Shown piece after piece: positions 1 through 9,186 of a stretch of 46,341 bases of DNA; positions within the stretch are counted from its first letter, which is position 1; each line of letters starts with the position of its first letter. The position numbers and the translations under genes were made by a program. Where the stretch lies: the NCBI GenBank assembly GCA_938007995.1, contig CALLLW010000004.1, forward strand, positions 1 to 46,341, given 5' to 3'. The notes below the pieces were generated by a model that had not been told where the DNA came from, made no database searches, and worked only from the letters and a program-made list of their open reading frames with translations. This DNA comes from an uncultured Granulosicoccaceae bacterium (GTDB lineage Bacteria; Pseudomonadota; Gammaproteobacteria; Granulosicoccales; Granulosicoccaceae).

Positions 1-17
1 GTTCTTGCTTCGTCCAT
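1..17 (-). CDS. 5' end of an unidentified gene leaving the window
   Basis: On the minus strand an ATG at 17-15 opens a frame reading M-D-E-A-R-T before the window ends. A strong Shine-Dalgarno (AGAGGA, about 7 nt upstream, around 31-26) makes it a believable start codon. Too little is present to name the product. The start codon lies inside one arm of a 10-bp inverted repeat (12-21 with 67-76), so its translation could be controlled by the leader. Confidence 0.4.
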
Positions 18-76
18 CGAGTTGTCCTCTTTATTGTGATGCTTTGGCGGCTCACAACAGTAGTTTCTCGATGGAC
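12..76 (-). promoter_or_regulatory. Leader stem-loop enclosing a start codon
   Basis: GTCCATCGAG (12-21) and CTCGATGGAC (67-76) are perfect inverted repeats. Inside them TTGTGA (34-39) and TCACAA (52-57) can form a second helix. In the minus-strand transcript the 3' arm contains the ATG at 17-15, and the Shine-Dalgarno is in the enclosed loop, so the fold would bury the start codon. I do not recognise it as a known riboswitch class. The structure is seen in sequence; the regulatory role is inferred. Confidence 0.35.
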
Positions 77-104
77 TCCCCTATACGTCAAACGTTGGGT
101 GCCT

Positions 105-121
105 CCCCGGCATAGCCGGGG
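105..121. other. GC-rich hairpin in the leader region
   Basis: CCCCGGC, loop ATA, GCCGGGG form a perfect 7-bp stem with a 3-nt loop. There is no T-run on either side, so it is a poor intrinsic terminator. It lies upstream of the minus-strand start at 17 and may be part of the same structured leader. Confidence 0.45.
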
Positions 122-175
122 GGACTCCCGCTTTCGCTAGAACGCTTTAACAACTGCCTGCAACAAGCACGGTGT

Positions 176-209
176 CAATCGCCAGCCCAATCGCCAGCCC
201 AATCGCCAG
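176..209. repeat. 12-bp tandem repeat, about 2.8 copies
   Basis: CAATCGCCAGCC occurs at 176-187 and 188-199, followed by a ten-base partial copy at 200-209. It is intergenic and resembles replication-slippage repeats elsewhere in this window (17060-17101, 36748-36786, 42106-42141). No function is evident. Confidence 0.8.
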
Positions 210-215
210 TTAAGC

Positions 216-244
216 CGACAGTGACATAGTTTGTGTCACTGTCG
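216..244. repeat. Perfect 11-bp inverted repeat
   Basis: CGACAGTGACA (216-226) and TGTCACTGTCG (234-244) are perfect inverted repeats around a 7-nt spacer. The element sits about 66 bp past the stop of the radical SAM gene on the minus strand. It could act as a terminator stem, although no clear U-tract follows on the minus strand, or as an operator for the gene starting at 17. Confidence 0.6.
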
Positions 245-309
245 ATTAAACAAATAATCCCCGCCCTTGCACACCGCTAACAGGCGCTTGTGCAGCGGCA
301 TACGCTTAC

Positions 310-1383
310 TCAAAACAGTAACAGCTGCCCGGCCGGGTCCGGCTTTATAAAACGGGAATAGTCCAGTTCAAAATCGCGACCCACAGATATACCGGCGAGT
401 TTACAGGCCAGCTCAAAACGTTGGCGGATAATATCTGCACGTGGCCCGCTGCCAATCATGCGCTCATTAAAATCTGCATGATTCAGTTTGTTATCCCTGA
501 TTGATTTAATAGCTTTAATTATTCGCGCCGCTCGCAACGGATAATGCTGCTCAAGCCATTGCGGAAATAACTGCTGTAGTTCATGCGGCAAACGCAACAC
601 AATTGCATAAGCTGCCTGAGCACCCGCGTTGGCGGATGCATTTACAATGCTATCAATTTCTTCCTCGTTAAGTGCCGGTATCACAGGCGATACAGAAACT
701 CGCACAGGAATGCCGGCGCGACTTAAAGTTTCCATTGTTTTAAGCCTGCGTGACGGGGTAGTTGCGCGCGGTTCAAGATTTCTGGCGAGTTTACGATCAA
801 GCGTTGTGATGGTAATACATACCGACAGCAATTTTTTTTCAGCCATCTGTACAAGCAGATCAGTATCACGCTCAATCAATGATGATTTGGTTATCAGATA
901 AGCGGGATGATTTGTTTCAAGCAATACTTCCAGTATCTGTCGGGTAATTTGCAGCTTCTTTTCCAGTGGCTGATACGCATCTGTGTTGACACCAATAGCA
1001 ATTGGCTGACATTGATAGCTACTTTTAGAAAGTTCTTCACGCAGTAGCTGCGGTGCCCGGCGCTTGGCATAAAGCAGGGTTTCAAAGTCCAGCCCGGCAG
1101 AGTGCCCCAGATAGATATGAGAGGGTCTGGCAAAACAATAAATGCACCCGTGCTCACATCCACGATACGGATTGATGGATCGATCGAAGTGAATATCGGG
1201 TGATTGATTACGCGTGATGATGCTGCGGTTACAGTCTTCGCGCCAGCTGGTAGTGACTTTGGTTTGCGGTTCAGTGTAGGAACTCCAGCCGTCATCAATA
1301 TCAGCATGACGCACTTGTTCAAACCTGCCGGTGGCATTAGTAACAGCACCCCTGCCCTTACGTACTAAAGGAGCCTCTCGCAT
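310..1383 (-). CDS. PA0069-family radical SAM protein (SplB-like)
   Basis: Radical SAM enzyme of 357 aa. The C-x3-C-x2-C iron-sulfur motif is C76, C80 and C83, in the context RGCEHGCIYCFARPSH that typifies the PA0069/Rv2578c group related to spore photoproduct lyase. The family binds a 4Fe-4S cluster and S-adenosylmethionine; the substrate of this subgroup is, to my knowledge, unestablished. The ATG at 1383 has a LexA-type box directly upstream (1399-1414), which points to DNA-damage induction and a possible repair role. It is transcribed alone, opposite no other gene. Family assignment is firm; the repair role is inferred from the box and the SplB relationship. Confidence 0.88.
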   Translation of the reverse strand: MREAPLVRKGRGAVTNATGRFEQVRHADIDDGWSSYTEPQTKVTTSWREDCNRSIITRNQSPDIHFDRSINPYRGCEHGCIYCFARPSHIYLGHSAGLDFETLLYAKRRAPQLLREELSKSSYQCQPIAIGVNTDAYQPLEKKLQITRQILEVLLETNHPAYLITKSSLIERDTDLLVQMAEKKLLSVCITITTLDRKLARNLEPRATTPSRRLKTMETLSRAGIPVRVSVSPVIPALNEEEIDSIVNASANAGAQAAYAIVLRLPHELQQLFPQWLEQHYPLRAARIIKAIKSIRDNKLNHADFNERMIGSGPRADIIRQRFELACKLAGISVGRDFELDYSRFIKPDPAGQLLLF

Positions 1384-1398
1384 ATATTTCGCTTAATA

Positions 1399-1414
1399 CT
1401 GTATTTACATACAG
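1399..1414. promoter_or_regulatory. LexA (SOS) box
   Basis: CTGTATTTACATACAG fits the gammaproteobacterial LexA consensus CTG-N10-CAG, and the symmetry extends to a 20-bp near-palindrome at 1397-1416. It lies 15-31 bp upstream of the ATG of the radical SAM gene, where LexA binding would block transcription. The neighbouring metZ gene is on the same strand but upstream, so the radical SAM gene is the obvious target. Confidence 0.82.
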
Positions 1415-1475
1415 TATCATACGGTAAGCACTGAAAAACACAAGCGGCGCTCAAAATATCTAACTACCTTGTGGT

Positions 1476-2663
1476 CTACTCACCAAGCCCGCGCTTAATG
1501 TCAGCAAATATGTCGTCGGGTGACTCCAGACCAACCGCCACACGCAACAAACTGTCAGTAATACCTGCAGCACTGCGCTCCTCTGCAGAGATTCGACCAT
1601 GAGTTGTGCTTGCGGGGTGTGTAATCGTGCTTTTAACATCCCCCAGGTTTGCAGTGATTGACAACAATTCAGTTGAGTCTATGACACGCCAGGCCGCTTC
1701 TTTACCGCCTTCCACTTCAAACGAGACAACCGCACCAAAGTCACTTTGTTGTCTTTTGCACAGCTCGTGTTGCGGATGCTCTGCCAAACCCGGAAAGTAG
1801 ACGCGTTTGACGGCAGGCTCCAGCTGTAGCCGCATCGCAATATTCGCAGCACTCTCACAATGCCGTTTCATTCTGATCTCAAGTGTTTCAAGTCCCTTTA
1901 AAAATACCCAGGCATTGAACGGACTCATGGTGGGACCCGCTGTGCGCAAATAGGCAAAAATATCTTCACCGACTGTTTTTTTATCGCCAACCACAGCACC
2001 ACCAACACAACGTCCCTGACCATCTATGAATTTTGTCGCTGAATGGATCACAAGATGTGCACCCAGCTCCAGTGGCCTTTGCAGCACCGGTGTACAGAAG
2101 CAATTATCAACAACCAGTAAAGCGTTATGACTATAAGCAAGTTCTGCCAGTGCGCTGATGTCTGCCAACTGAGTCAGTGGATTGGTGGGTGTTTCCAAAA
2201 ACAACATGCGGGTTTGCGGTGTTATTTTGCTTCGCCAGTCATCGATGTCATCGATGCGTGCAAAATCGACCGGATTACCCATACGGGTTAAGTACTTTTT
2301 AAACAGCTGTGTGGTTGACCCGAACATACCTGTAGCAGCGACAATATGATCTCCTGCGTCAAGTAACGCTACACAGGTTGCCATGATCGCAGCCATGCCG
2401 GAAGAAGTAGCCACACAACACTCGCCACCTTCAAGCGCTGCAAGTCTGTCTTCAAACATATGTACGGTCGGGTTGGTAAACCGTGAATACACATTGCCCG
2501 GCAATTGATTTTGAAAACGTGCAGCAGCTTCGGCGGCACTTTTAAAGACAAAGCTGGAGGTACAAAACAAAGCCTCGGAATGTTCGCCTTCGTCAGTTCT
2601 TCTTTGCCCTGCTCTTACCGCTATGGTCGCAAGATCAAAGTCGTTCCAGTCTGGATGGTTCAT
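1476..2663 (-). CDS. metZ: O-succinylhomoserine sulfhydrylase
   Basis: PLP-dependent Cys/Met metabolism enzyme of 395 aa, making homocysteine from O-succinylhomoserine and sulfide (direct sulfhydrylation route to methionine). The PLP lysine is K211 in the IHSATKFIDGQG context; YSRFTNPT (residues 59-66) and the ATSSGMAA cofactor-binding segment (85-92) match the family. Its position immediately downstream of purF on the same strand is the arrangement known for metZ in Pseudomonas. Cystathionine gamma-synthase or another paralogue is the main alternative, but synteny favours MetZ. Confidence 0.9.
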   Translation of the reverse strand: MNHPDWNDFDLATIAVRAGQRRTDEGEHSEALFCTSSFVFKSAAEAAARFQNQLPGNVYSRFTNPTVHMFEDRLAALEGGECCVATSSGMAAIMATCVALLDAGDHIVAATGMFGSTTQLFKKYLTRMGNPVDFARIDDIDDWRSKITPQTRMLFLETPTNPLTQLADISALAELAYSHNALLVVDNCFCTPVLQRPLELGAHLVIHSATKFIDGQGRCVGGAVVGDKKTVGEDIFAYLRTAGPTMSPFNAWVFLKGLETLEIRMKRHCESAANIAMRLQLEPAVKRVYFPGLAEHPQHELCKRQQSDFGAVVSFEVEGGKEAAWRVIDSTELLSITANLGDVKSTITHPASTTHGRISAEERSAAGITDSLLRVAVGLESPDDIFADIKRGLGE

Positions 2664-2930
2664 GTGAGTCCGCAGTGTATAAGCCAGTGCGGCGAAGAGA
2701 ACGGTGCGGGACGCAAGAAACCGACAAACCTATTGCCGATTAAACTGAAAAATAAAAACCGACAATTAAACCTTAACATCAGCGCCAGCAACTGGAGTGC
2801 AAGCGTTCGATTTAGCGGTATTTTTCAAGCGCCCGCAAGCTGAATCAAATCGGCGCGTCTTGATTATGCCGCAGTACGAGCCAGTGTCAAGTGCGGCGTT
2901 GTTAGTCAGTTACCCACCAATAGCAAGCAG

Positions 2931-4439
2931 TTACTGCACATCCAGATCAACGATTTCTTCATCGGAGCTTGTATCTTTGTTGGCATCGGCACGGGCGGTC
3001 TGCAACCGCTGAAGATAAGACTCATCTACATCACCTGTGATGTAGATGCCATTGAAGCAACTGGTTTCAAACTCACCCATGGCAGGCCGCGATTCACGAA
3101 CGCATTCGATCAGATCGTGCAAATCCTGATAAATCAATCCATCTGCACCGATCGCCTGACGTATCTCTTCAACGCTTTTATCATGAGCAATCAACTCGTT
3201 GGCAGCAGGCATATCAATCCCGTATACATTCGGGTAACTGACTGGAGGTGCAGCTGAAGCCATATAGACTTTTTTTGCACCCACCTCTCGCGCCATCTCG
3301 ACTATCTGCTCAGAGGTGGTGCCACGCACAATCGAATCGTCAACCAGTAACACGTTCAGACCCTTGAACTCAGAACCGATCGGATTCAGTTTTTGTCGTA
3401 CTGCGTTACGCCGCATCGTCTGCCCCGGCATGATAAAAGTGCGGCCTATATAGCGATTTTTAACAAAACCTTCGCGGTACTTTACTCCCATGCGCATCGC
3501 CAGTTCCAGAGCAGACGTATTGCTGGTATCCGGTATTGGAATCACCACGTCAATATCGTTGTCGGGCCATTCGCGTTGTATTTTTTCAGCGAGCTTACGC
3601 CCCATAGCCAGCCTTGAACTGTAAACCGATACCTGATCGATAATCGAATCCGGTCGCGCAAAATAGACGTATTCAAAAATGCACGGACTGAGCTGGGTTT
3701 TCTTTGCGCACTGCTTTGAATAAAGCTCACCTTGCTGTGTGATGTATACCGCTTCACCCGGCTCAAGATCACGTACCGGCTCATAACCCAGGCCCGTCAG
3801 TGCGACACTTTCCGAGGCCAGAATATACTCTGTGCCTTTGTCCGATTCGCGCTTGCCAAGAATCACCGGTCGAATGCCATACGGATCTCTGAAACCCAAC
3901 ACACCACGGCCAACCAACATGGCAATTACCGCGTAGCCACCGGCACAACGCTGATGAACGGCAGCCACCGCCTGAAACAAGTGATCGGGCTGAAATTTGC
4001 TGGAACCCGCAGCACCTTGCAGCTCGTGGGCAAAGACATTCAACAGCACCTCGCTGTCAGAACTGGTGTTGATATGGCGCCGGTCAGTGCGATACAACTC
4101 ACTTTGCAGCACTTCAGCGTTGGTCAGGTTACCGTTATGCGCCAGCACAATGCCAAACGGTGAATTGACGTAAAACGGCTGCGCTTCAGCGGATATTCGC
4201 GAGCCACCTGCAGTCGGGTAACGCAAATGGCCGATGCCCATCGTGCCCTGCAGTCGCATCATATGCGAGGTACGAAAGACTTCTCTGACCAACCCCGGCG
4301 CTTTACGCACAAATAATTTGCGTTCATCGCAGGTTGCCATGCCTGCAGCGTCCTGCCCGCGATGCTGAAGCAACGTCAAGCCGTCGTAGATCTGTTGATT
4401 AACCGCTTCGTGGCCGACGATGCCAATGATGCCGCACAT
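2931..4439 (-). CDS. purF: Amidophosphoribosyltransferase
   Basis: First committed enzyme of purine synthesis: transfers glutamine amide nitrogen to PRPP. The 502 aa match the usual length. The N-terminal nucleophile is Cys2 ([11 protein letters not shown]), exposed after Met removal. The glutaminase domain occupies roughly residues 1-230, and the phosphoribosyltransferase domain carries the PRPP-binding motif [14 protein letters not shown] near 364-377. It is followed on the same strand by metZ and preceded by cvpA, as in E. coli and Pseudomonas. No PUR-box-like palindrome was recognised upstream. Confidence 0.97.
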   Translation of the reverse strand: MCGIIGIVGHEAVNQQIYDGLTLLQHRGQDAAGMATCDERKLFVRKAPGLVREVFRTSHMMRLQGTMGIGHLRYPTAGGSRISAEAQPFYVNSPFGIVLAHNGNLTNAEVLQSELYRTDRRHINTSSDSEVLLNVFAHELQGAAGSSKFQPDHLFQAVAAVHQRCAGGYAVIAMLVGRGVLGFRDPYGIRPVILGKRESDKGTEYILASESVALTGLGYEPVRDLEPGEAVYITQQGELYSKQCAKKTQLSPCIFEYVYFARPDSIIDQVSVYSSRLAMGRKLAEKIQREWPDNDIDVVIPIPDTSNTSALELAMRMGVKYREGFVKNRYIGRTFIMPGQTMRRNAVRQKLNPIGSEFKGLNVLLVDDSIVRGTTSEQIVEMAREVGAKKVYMASAAPPVSYPNVYGIDMPAANELIAHDKSVEEIRQAIGADGLIYQDLHDLIECVRESRPAMGEFETSCFNGIYITGDVDESYLQRLQTARADANKDTSSDEEIVDLDVQ

Positions 4440-4595
4440 GATGCTGCCTGCTTTTCACAAGCTGAGATTGTAAACGGTTAATCCGTTACAGGTTTAATAG
4501 TTTGCGAAAAAGGCAGGCCAGCGGACAAATTGCAGCCCCTGACTAAAGGGTCGTAAGACAAGCTCGCTTAGTTAGCTGACTTCCCGCTCGCTCCA

Positions 4596-5102
4596 CTAGC
4601 TGCGATTCAAGACGAATAACTCAGAAAGATTATCCGGCATTTTTGCGCGAATGGCTTTCGAGCCTTTGAGCACGACCGGCAGCAATTCAGATTCACCCCA
4701 CCATGGCTCTCTGGGCAAACTACTGCTGTAAGTGGCAAGCATAGCGACCAGTGACACAATCAAAAAGCCGCGCACTACTCCCAGACCCACCCCAAGCAAT
4801 CGATCGACGATACCGAGCCCGGTCAGTCCGAGTAGTTTACGCAGCATCCAGCTGATCACGCTTAGCATAATGAACGCGCCAAAGAACAAGCTGGCCGCAG
4901 AGATTATTGAGCGAGCAGACTCGCTTTCAACCGATGCCGGCAGAAACACACTGAATTCAGGAGTGAATTTAAACGGCAGCCAGATTGCCACCAGCCAGGT
5001 GATCAGCGAGAGCACCGAGGAGGTAAAACCGCGGAACATACCAAACAGGGCTGATATCGAAATCACAGCGAGTATGACCAGATCAAGGGTGTTAAAAGTC
5101 AT
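4596..5102 (-). CDS. cvpA: CvpA family membrane protein
   Basis: Small inner-membrane protein of 168 aa with four hydrophobic segments, roughly residues 5-22, 27-45, 64-84 and 96-120. The N-terminal pattern (LDLVILAVISISALFGMFRG) is characteristic of CvpA. The family is linked to envelope homeostasis and colicin V production, with no defined biochemical activity. It sits between dedD and purF, its conserved neighbours. The 156-bp spacer to purF suggests purF may also have its own promoter. Confidence 0.93.
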   Translation of the reverse strand: MTFNTLDLVILAVISISALFGMFRGFTSSVLSLITWLVAIWLPFKFTPEFSVFLPASVESESARSIISAASLFFGAFIMLSVISWMLRKLLGLTGLGIVDRLLGVGLGVVRGFLIVSLVAMLATYSSSLPREPWWGESELLPVVLKGSKAIRAKMPDNLSELFVLNRS

Positions 5103-5169
5103 CGATACTGTCTCTACTTGTTAACACTATTGTAGCAGTAGCTGCGCAGATCCGTAGCATCAGGCTTCT

Positions 5170-5919
5170 CTACCGCCCTCTTACCACCAGACTCTCGACA
5201 CGATAATCACGGTCGATCCGGTTTTGCAGTGCCAATGCTTCCACCTGGTTGTCGAATGGACCCACCAACACCCGCACCACGGTTCGCTGACTGCCCTGCA
5301 CCCGGTTCGCATAGGCGGGCAGGCTCTGGTTGCGCAGACGATTGATGAGCGTGACGGCATTGCTGTCGCGAACAAAGCTCGCCACCTGGATGTTCCAGCC
5401 TGTTTGCAGATCACGCGTTTGCAAACTGGTGGCCGGACTCGCTGGCAAACGAGCAGCGGGCGTACCCGATGAAGCAGACCGACTGTTTCCAGCAGCAGCA
5501 TTGGCGACGGCGCTGGCCAGTTGTTCGGTGTTTTGACGCAGCGGTTCTGCGCTGGCGCCGGTAGCAGTTTGTTGTGACGGCTGCAGTCCGGTAGTCGGTG
5601 TAGGGTCGGAAAGACTGACATCCACTTCACTGCGCGCTGGCACCTGCATACCTGCAGCACCTGGTCGCTGCACTGGCTGCCTTGAAGAAAAAGAGCTCTC
5701 CACAACCGGCCGTGGCGGCTCTGCCGGCAGAGTCTCGGCATATTCGTATTCGCGCTGGGACCCTGAGCCATCCAGCACGAAAGGCAGAATAATTACTGCC
5801 AGCGCTAACAATACGGCAGCACCGATCAATCGAGCAAACAGTTGCTCATCTTTCAGCTCCTTACGACCCTGCGCCACATGTCCCGCCTGTACTGGTTCGA
5901 TTGTCAGAGTATCTTTCAA
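5170..5919 (-). CDS. dedD: SPOR domain protein (DedD-like)
   Basis: Single-pass membrane protein with a C-terminal SPOR domain (last about 75 residues, beginning QTGWNIQVASF), which binds denuded septal peptidoglycan. A transmembrane helix (LIGAAVLLALAVIILPFVL) follows a short cytoplasmic tail; the linker is rich in Pro, Ser, Ala and Gln. I chose the TTG at 5919 because AAGG lies about 6 nt upstream and it gives a normal short cytoplasmic tail. A longer frame reaches 5994 but adds unconserved-looking residues. Position between folC and cvpA matches dedD. Confidence 0.85.
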   Translation of the reverse strand: MKDTLTIEPVQAGHVAQGRKELKDEQLFARLIGAAVLLALAVIILPFVLDGSGSQREYEYAETLPAEPPRPVVESSFSSRQPVQRPGAAGMQVPARSEVDVSLSDPTPTTGLQPSQQTATGASAEPLRQNTEQLASAVANAAAGNSRSASSGTPAARLPASPATSLQTRDLQTGWNIQVASFVRDSNAVTLINRLRNQSLPAYANRVQGSQRTVVRVLVGPFDNQVEALALQNRIDRDYRVESLVVRGR

Positions 5920-6062
5920 GACACCTTGCTCTTGTCGCAAACTAATGTAGAAAATTGGGTACCGATGAGCGCTTACAACACACCCGGACCACACAACACC
6001 ACCAGCGTACCGCCGCTATCAAACATCGCTAGTTTCGGGCTGACTGGAAAGCTATTCAGATT

Positions 6063-7331
6063 TCAGATTGATGATTTATTGAGCAGATCGAGCGCCGGTC
6101 CGACCACATGGAACGACCCCATCACCACAACTCTGTCTTCAGGGCCTGATTGTGCAACAGCTGCCCGCACTGCATGAATTACCGAAGCGAAATTCTCACT
6201 GTTTTCAACACCCGCAAGTGCTAACTTTGCGCTGATTTCTGTCGCAGGCATGGCGCGTGGATAATCAATTTCGGCGATTAGCCAGTTATCAACAGCAGTC
6301 ACCAGCGAATCGATGATAGCGCTGGCATCTTTATCCTGCATACAACCGAAAACTGCCAGCGTTTTTCCGTCTACCCTGATAGAGCTGAGATAGGCATCCA
6401 GCTGCTCGGCAGCTGCTTTGTTATGCGCTACATCAAGCAGCACCTGCGTATCACCATACTGCAGAATTTGCATGCGACCCGGCATGACCACATTTGCCAG
6501 AGCACTTTCAATCACCGGCGTGGCCGGCAGGCTACCGATAAACTTTGCAACCGCAGTAATGGCAACAGCGGCATTATCACAAGCCCACTTGCCGGCGATT
6601 GCGGGAGCCGGCAACTGCAGCTTTGTGCTTTGATCTTCGTAACTCCATTGGCTATCCAGCAACGGTTCAACGAAAAAATCACGATCCCGCTGCAACAACA
6701 GCGCACCTTTTTCACCAGCAACCCGCGCTATGCTGGCGGGCGGATTCGTATCGCCACAGATCAATGCGCACCCCTGACGCGCAACACCGGCCTTTTCAGC
6801 ACCGATCGACTCGCGATCATTGCCAAGCCACTCAACATGGTCAATACCGATGGAGCTGATGCAGGCGACTTCGCTGTCCCATGCGTTGGTTGCGTCGAGT
6901 CTGCCACCCAGTCCGACTTCAAGAATGGCCACATCGATACCGGCCTCGGCAAAGCACCAGATACCAGCCAGAGTCGTGAACTCAAAGTAGGTAAGCGCAA
7001 CATCGGCGCGGGCTTGCTCAATTGCTGCAAATGCTCGACACAAACGGTCTTCGCCAACACGCCTGCCGTCGATAACAATTCGTTCGTTAAAGTGAATAAA
7101 GTGCGGTGAGGTATAGACGCCGGTGCGATAACCGAGTGCGGTGAGCATGGCATCAATGTAGGCGGCGGTAGAGCCTTTACCATTGGTGCCTGCAACCGTA
7201 ATAACGCGAAAGCCGGGAGATTGCAGATCCAGTTGGCCTGCCACCCGGGTTATACGCTCAAGCCCTAGCTCTATTTTGTCCGGTTGCAGTTGTTCAAGAT
7301 ACCGCAGCCAGTCGTGCAAACTACGACTCAC
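6063..7331 (-). CDS. folC: Bifunctional folylpolyglutamate/dihydrofolate synthase
   Basis: Mur-ligase-type ATP-dependent enzyme of 422 aa that adds glutamate to dihydropteroate and folates. The P-loop GTNGKGS is at residues 48-54. The DATNAW and GIDHVEWLG segments match the FolC omega-loop and magnesium-binding region. The start is GTG at 7331. It lies between accD and dedD on the same strand, the order found in E. coli and Pseudomonas. Confidence 0.95.
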   Translation of the reverse strand: MSRSLHDWLRYLEQLQPDKIELGLERITRVAGQLDLQSPGFRVITVAGTNGKGSTAAYIDAMLTALGYRTGVYTSPHFIHFNERIVIDGRRVGEDRLCRAFAAIEQARADVALTYFEFTTLAGIWCFAEAGIDVAILEVGLGGRLDATNAWDSEVACISSIGIDHVEWLGNDRESIGAEKAGVARQGCALICGDTNPPASIARVAGEKGALLLQRDRDFFVEPLLDSQWSYEDQSTKLQLPAPAIAGKWACDNAAVAITAVAKFIGSLPATPVIESALANVVMPGRMQILQYGDTQVLLDVAHNKAAAEQLDAYLSSIRVDGKTLAVFGCMQDKDASAIIDSLVTAVDNWLIAEIDYPRAMPATEISAKLALAGVENSENFASVIHAVRAAVAQSGPEDRVVVMGSFHVVGPALDLLNKSSI

Positions 7332-7416
7332 CGGTTCGCCCGATGCACAAGCGGCTGCCTGCTATTGGCTGATTGCCTGTTGTAGCGTGGCTGCCTGTTA
7401 CCGTAACGCTCAAACA

Positions 7417-8340
7417 CTACCCTTCCCCGGTAGTCTCGGCTTCTGCGGCAGGCTCGGTTTCATCCTCATCTGTTTTCAGGTCCGGTGATTGTCGACCAGT
7501 GAGCTGTGACAGTATGGTCGCGAATTTCGCACGCATCTCGCGGCGGTCGACGATCATATCTATTGCGCCATGCTCTAACAAAAATTCAGAGCGCTGGAAA
7601 CCACTTGGCAAGGTCTCTCGCACCGTCTGTTCTATCACTCTGGGACCAGCAAAACCAATTAAGGCGCGTGGTTCTGCAAACACCAGATCACCCAGCATGG
7701 CAAAGCTTGCAGAAACGCCTCCCATCGTGGGGTCGGTGAGCACTGAAATGTACGGCACGCCTCGATGTGAAAGCTGCGCCAGCGCAGAGCTGGTTTTGCC
7801 CATCTGAAACAGTGATACCAGCGCCTCCTGCATACGAGCCCCGCCTGAAGCGGTAAAGCAAATAAACGGTGCATTATGTTGCAGCGCAGTATCAGCAGCG
7901 CGAACAAACTTTTCGCCAACCACTGATCCCATTGATCCGGCCATAAACTGGTATTCAAAAGCAGCAGCAACCACAGGCACACCATGAATAGCACCGTACA
8001 GCGCCACCAGTGCATCCTTTTCTTTACTGGCTTCAGCAGCCTGGCTGAGTCGGTCACTGTACTTGCGACTGTCCTTGAACTTCAGGTGGTCAACCGGCTC
8101 AAGGTTTGCCGCTATTTCACTGCGTGGCTCTACATCGAGCAGCGCTTCGAGCCTGGCTCTTGCCGGAATGCGCCGATGATGACCACAGCGCGGGCAAACG
8201 CTTTGATTGCGCTCCAGATCACCGGAATACAATACGTTTGTGCAGCTATCGCATTTAACCCAGAGACCTTCGGGAACCGACCCGCGATTGCGGCTGTCAG
8301 TCCTGACTCTGGACGGCATTAGCTTGTCAAACCAGCTCAT
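7417..8340 (-). CDS. accD: Acetyl-CoA carboxylase carboxyltransferase subunit beta
   Basis: Makes malonyl-CoA with AccA in fatty acid synthesis. The 307-aa protein has the four-cysteine zinc ribbon of AccD (C30, C33, C49, C52) followed by the crotonase-fold carboxyltransferase domain, with SGGARMQE and [10 protein letters not shown] as recognisable substrate and oxyanion segments. The C-terminal tail is acidic (Glu/Asp/Thr), as is common. It is 85 bp upstream of folC and follows trpF. Confidence 0.97.
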   Translation of the reverse strand: MSWFDKLMPSRVRTDSRNRGSVPEGLWVKCDSCTNVLYSGDLERNQSVCPRCGHHRRIPARARLEALLDVEPRSEIAANLEPVDHLKFKDSRKYSDRLSQAAEASKEKDALVALYGAIHGVPVVAAAFEYQFMAGSMGSVVGEKFVRAADTALQHNAPFICFTASGGARMQEALVSLFQMGKTSSALAQLSHRGVPYISVLTDPTMGGVSASFAMLGDLVFAEPRALIGFAGPRVIEQTVRETLPSGFQRSEFLLEHGAIDMIVDRREMRAKFATILSQLTGRQSPDLKTDEDETEPAAEAETTGEG

Positions 8341-8401
8341 TTAGTTACCTGCGTGTTTGTTGGGTTTGAAAATTCGTCACCGCGTGATAGTCGGAACGGT
8401 A

Positions 8402-9070
8402 CTACAAGGCACCCGCAATTTCACGGTCGGCAGCTCGTACCGACTGAATAAATTTTCGCATCAGTTCAATGTCTTTAACACCTCTGGATGACTCTACACC
8501 ACTGCTGACGTCGACGGCATCGGGCTTTACGTGCATAACAGCATCCGGGATGTTGTTGCAATCAAGACCGCCGGCGAGTATCAAGGGTGCAGAAAACCCA
8601 TTGGGCACCCGGCTCCAGTCGAACAATTCACCACTGCCACCTGCACCACCGGCGATGTTGCTATCAAGCAAAAAACCGCGGGCATTTTCAAATTGCGCTG
8701 CATAGGCATGAACATCAGAGACAGATTTCATTGCCACCGACTTGATGTAAGGTCGGTTAAAGGACTGACAAAATTCAGCAGACTCAGTGCCGTGAAACTG
8801 CAACAGCGAAACAGGTACCCGTTGCAGTATGTCGTCTATGACTGTCGCTTCTTCGTTTAAAAACAAGCCGGTCACAGTCACAAAGGATGGCAGAGCCTGA
8901 ACTATCTCGGCTGCCCGCTCTACTGACACATGTCTGCTGCTGGGTGGATAGAACACCAGACCAAGCGCATCGACACCACATCGACAAGCCGCCAATGCGT
9001 CTTCGACACTGGTCAGGCCGCATATCTTCACCCGGGTATAGTGGTCGGTGCTGACCGATGTTTCTGGCAT
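8402..9070 (-). CDS. trpF: Phosphoribosylanthranilate isomerase
   Basis: Third step of tryptophan synthesis, an Amadori rearrangement on a TIM barrel. The catalytic cysteine is C17 in VKICGLTSVEDA, and the catalytic aspartate is in the FLLDS segment before the glycine-rich GGAGGSGELFDW loop. The 222 aa are slightly longer than the usual 200-210 because of a short N-terminal extension. It lies between truA and accD as in Pseudomonas, away from other trp genes. Confidence 0.95.
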   Translation of the reverse strand: MPETSVSTDHYTRVKICGLTSVEDALAACRCGVDALGLVFYPPSSRHVSVERAAEIVQALPSFVTVTGLFLNEEATVIDDILQRVPVSLLQFHGTESAEFCQSFNRPYIKSVAMKSVSDVHAYAAQFENARGFLLDSNIAGGAGGSGELFDWSRVPNGFSAPLILAGGLDCNNIPDAVMHVKPDAVDVSSGVESSRGVKDIELMRKFIQSVRAADREIAGAL

Positions 9071-9186
9071 TTATAAAGAATCTGTCTGGCGGTATGGCTC
9101 TTGGTGAACGACTGTCAGCAGAACAAGCCACTGACTCGTTGCGCTGGTCATTCAATGCGGTGGACCTTACCACAATTGGTCCTGTT

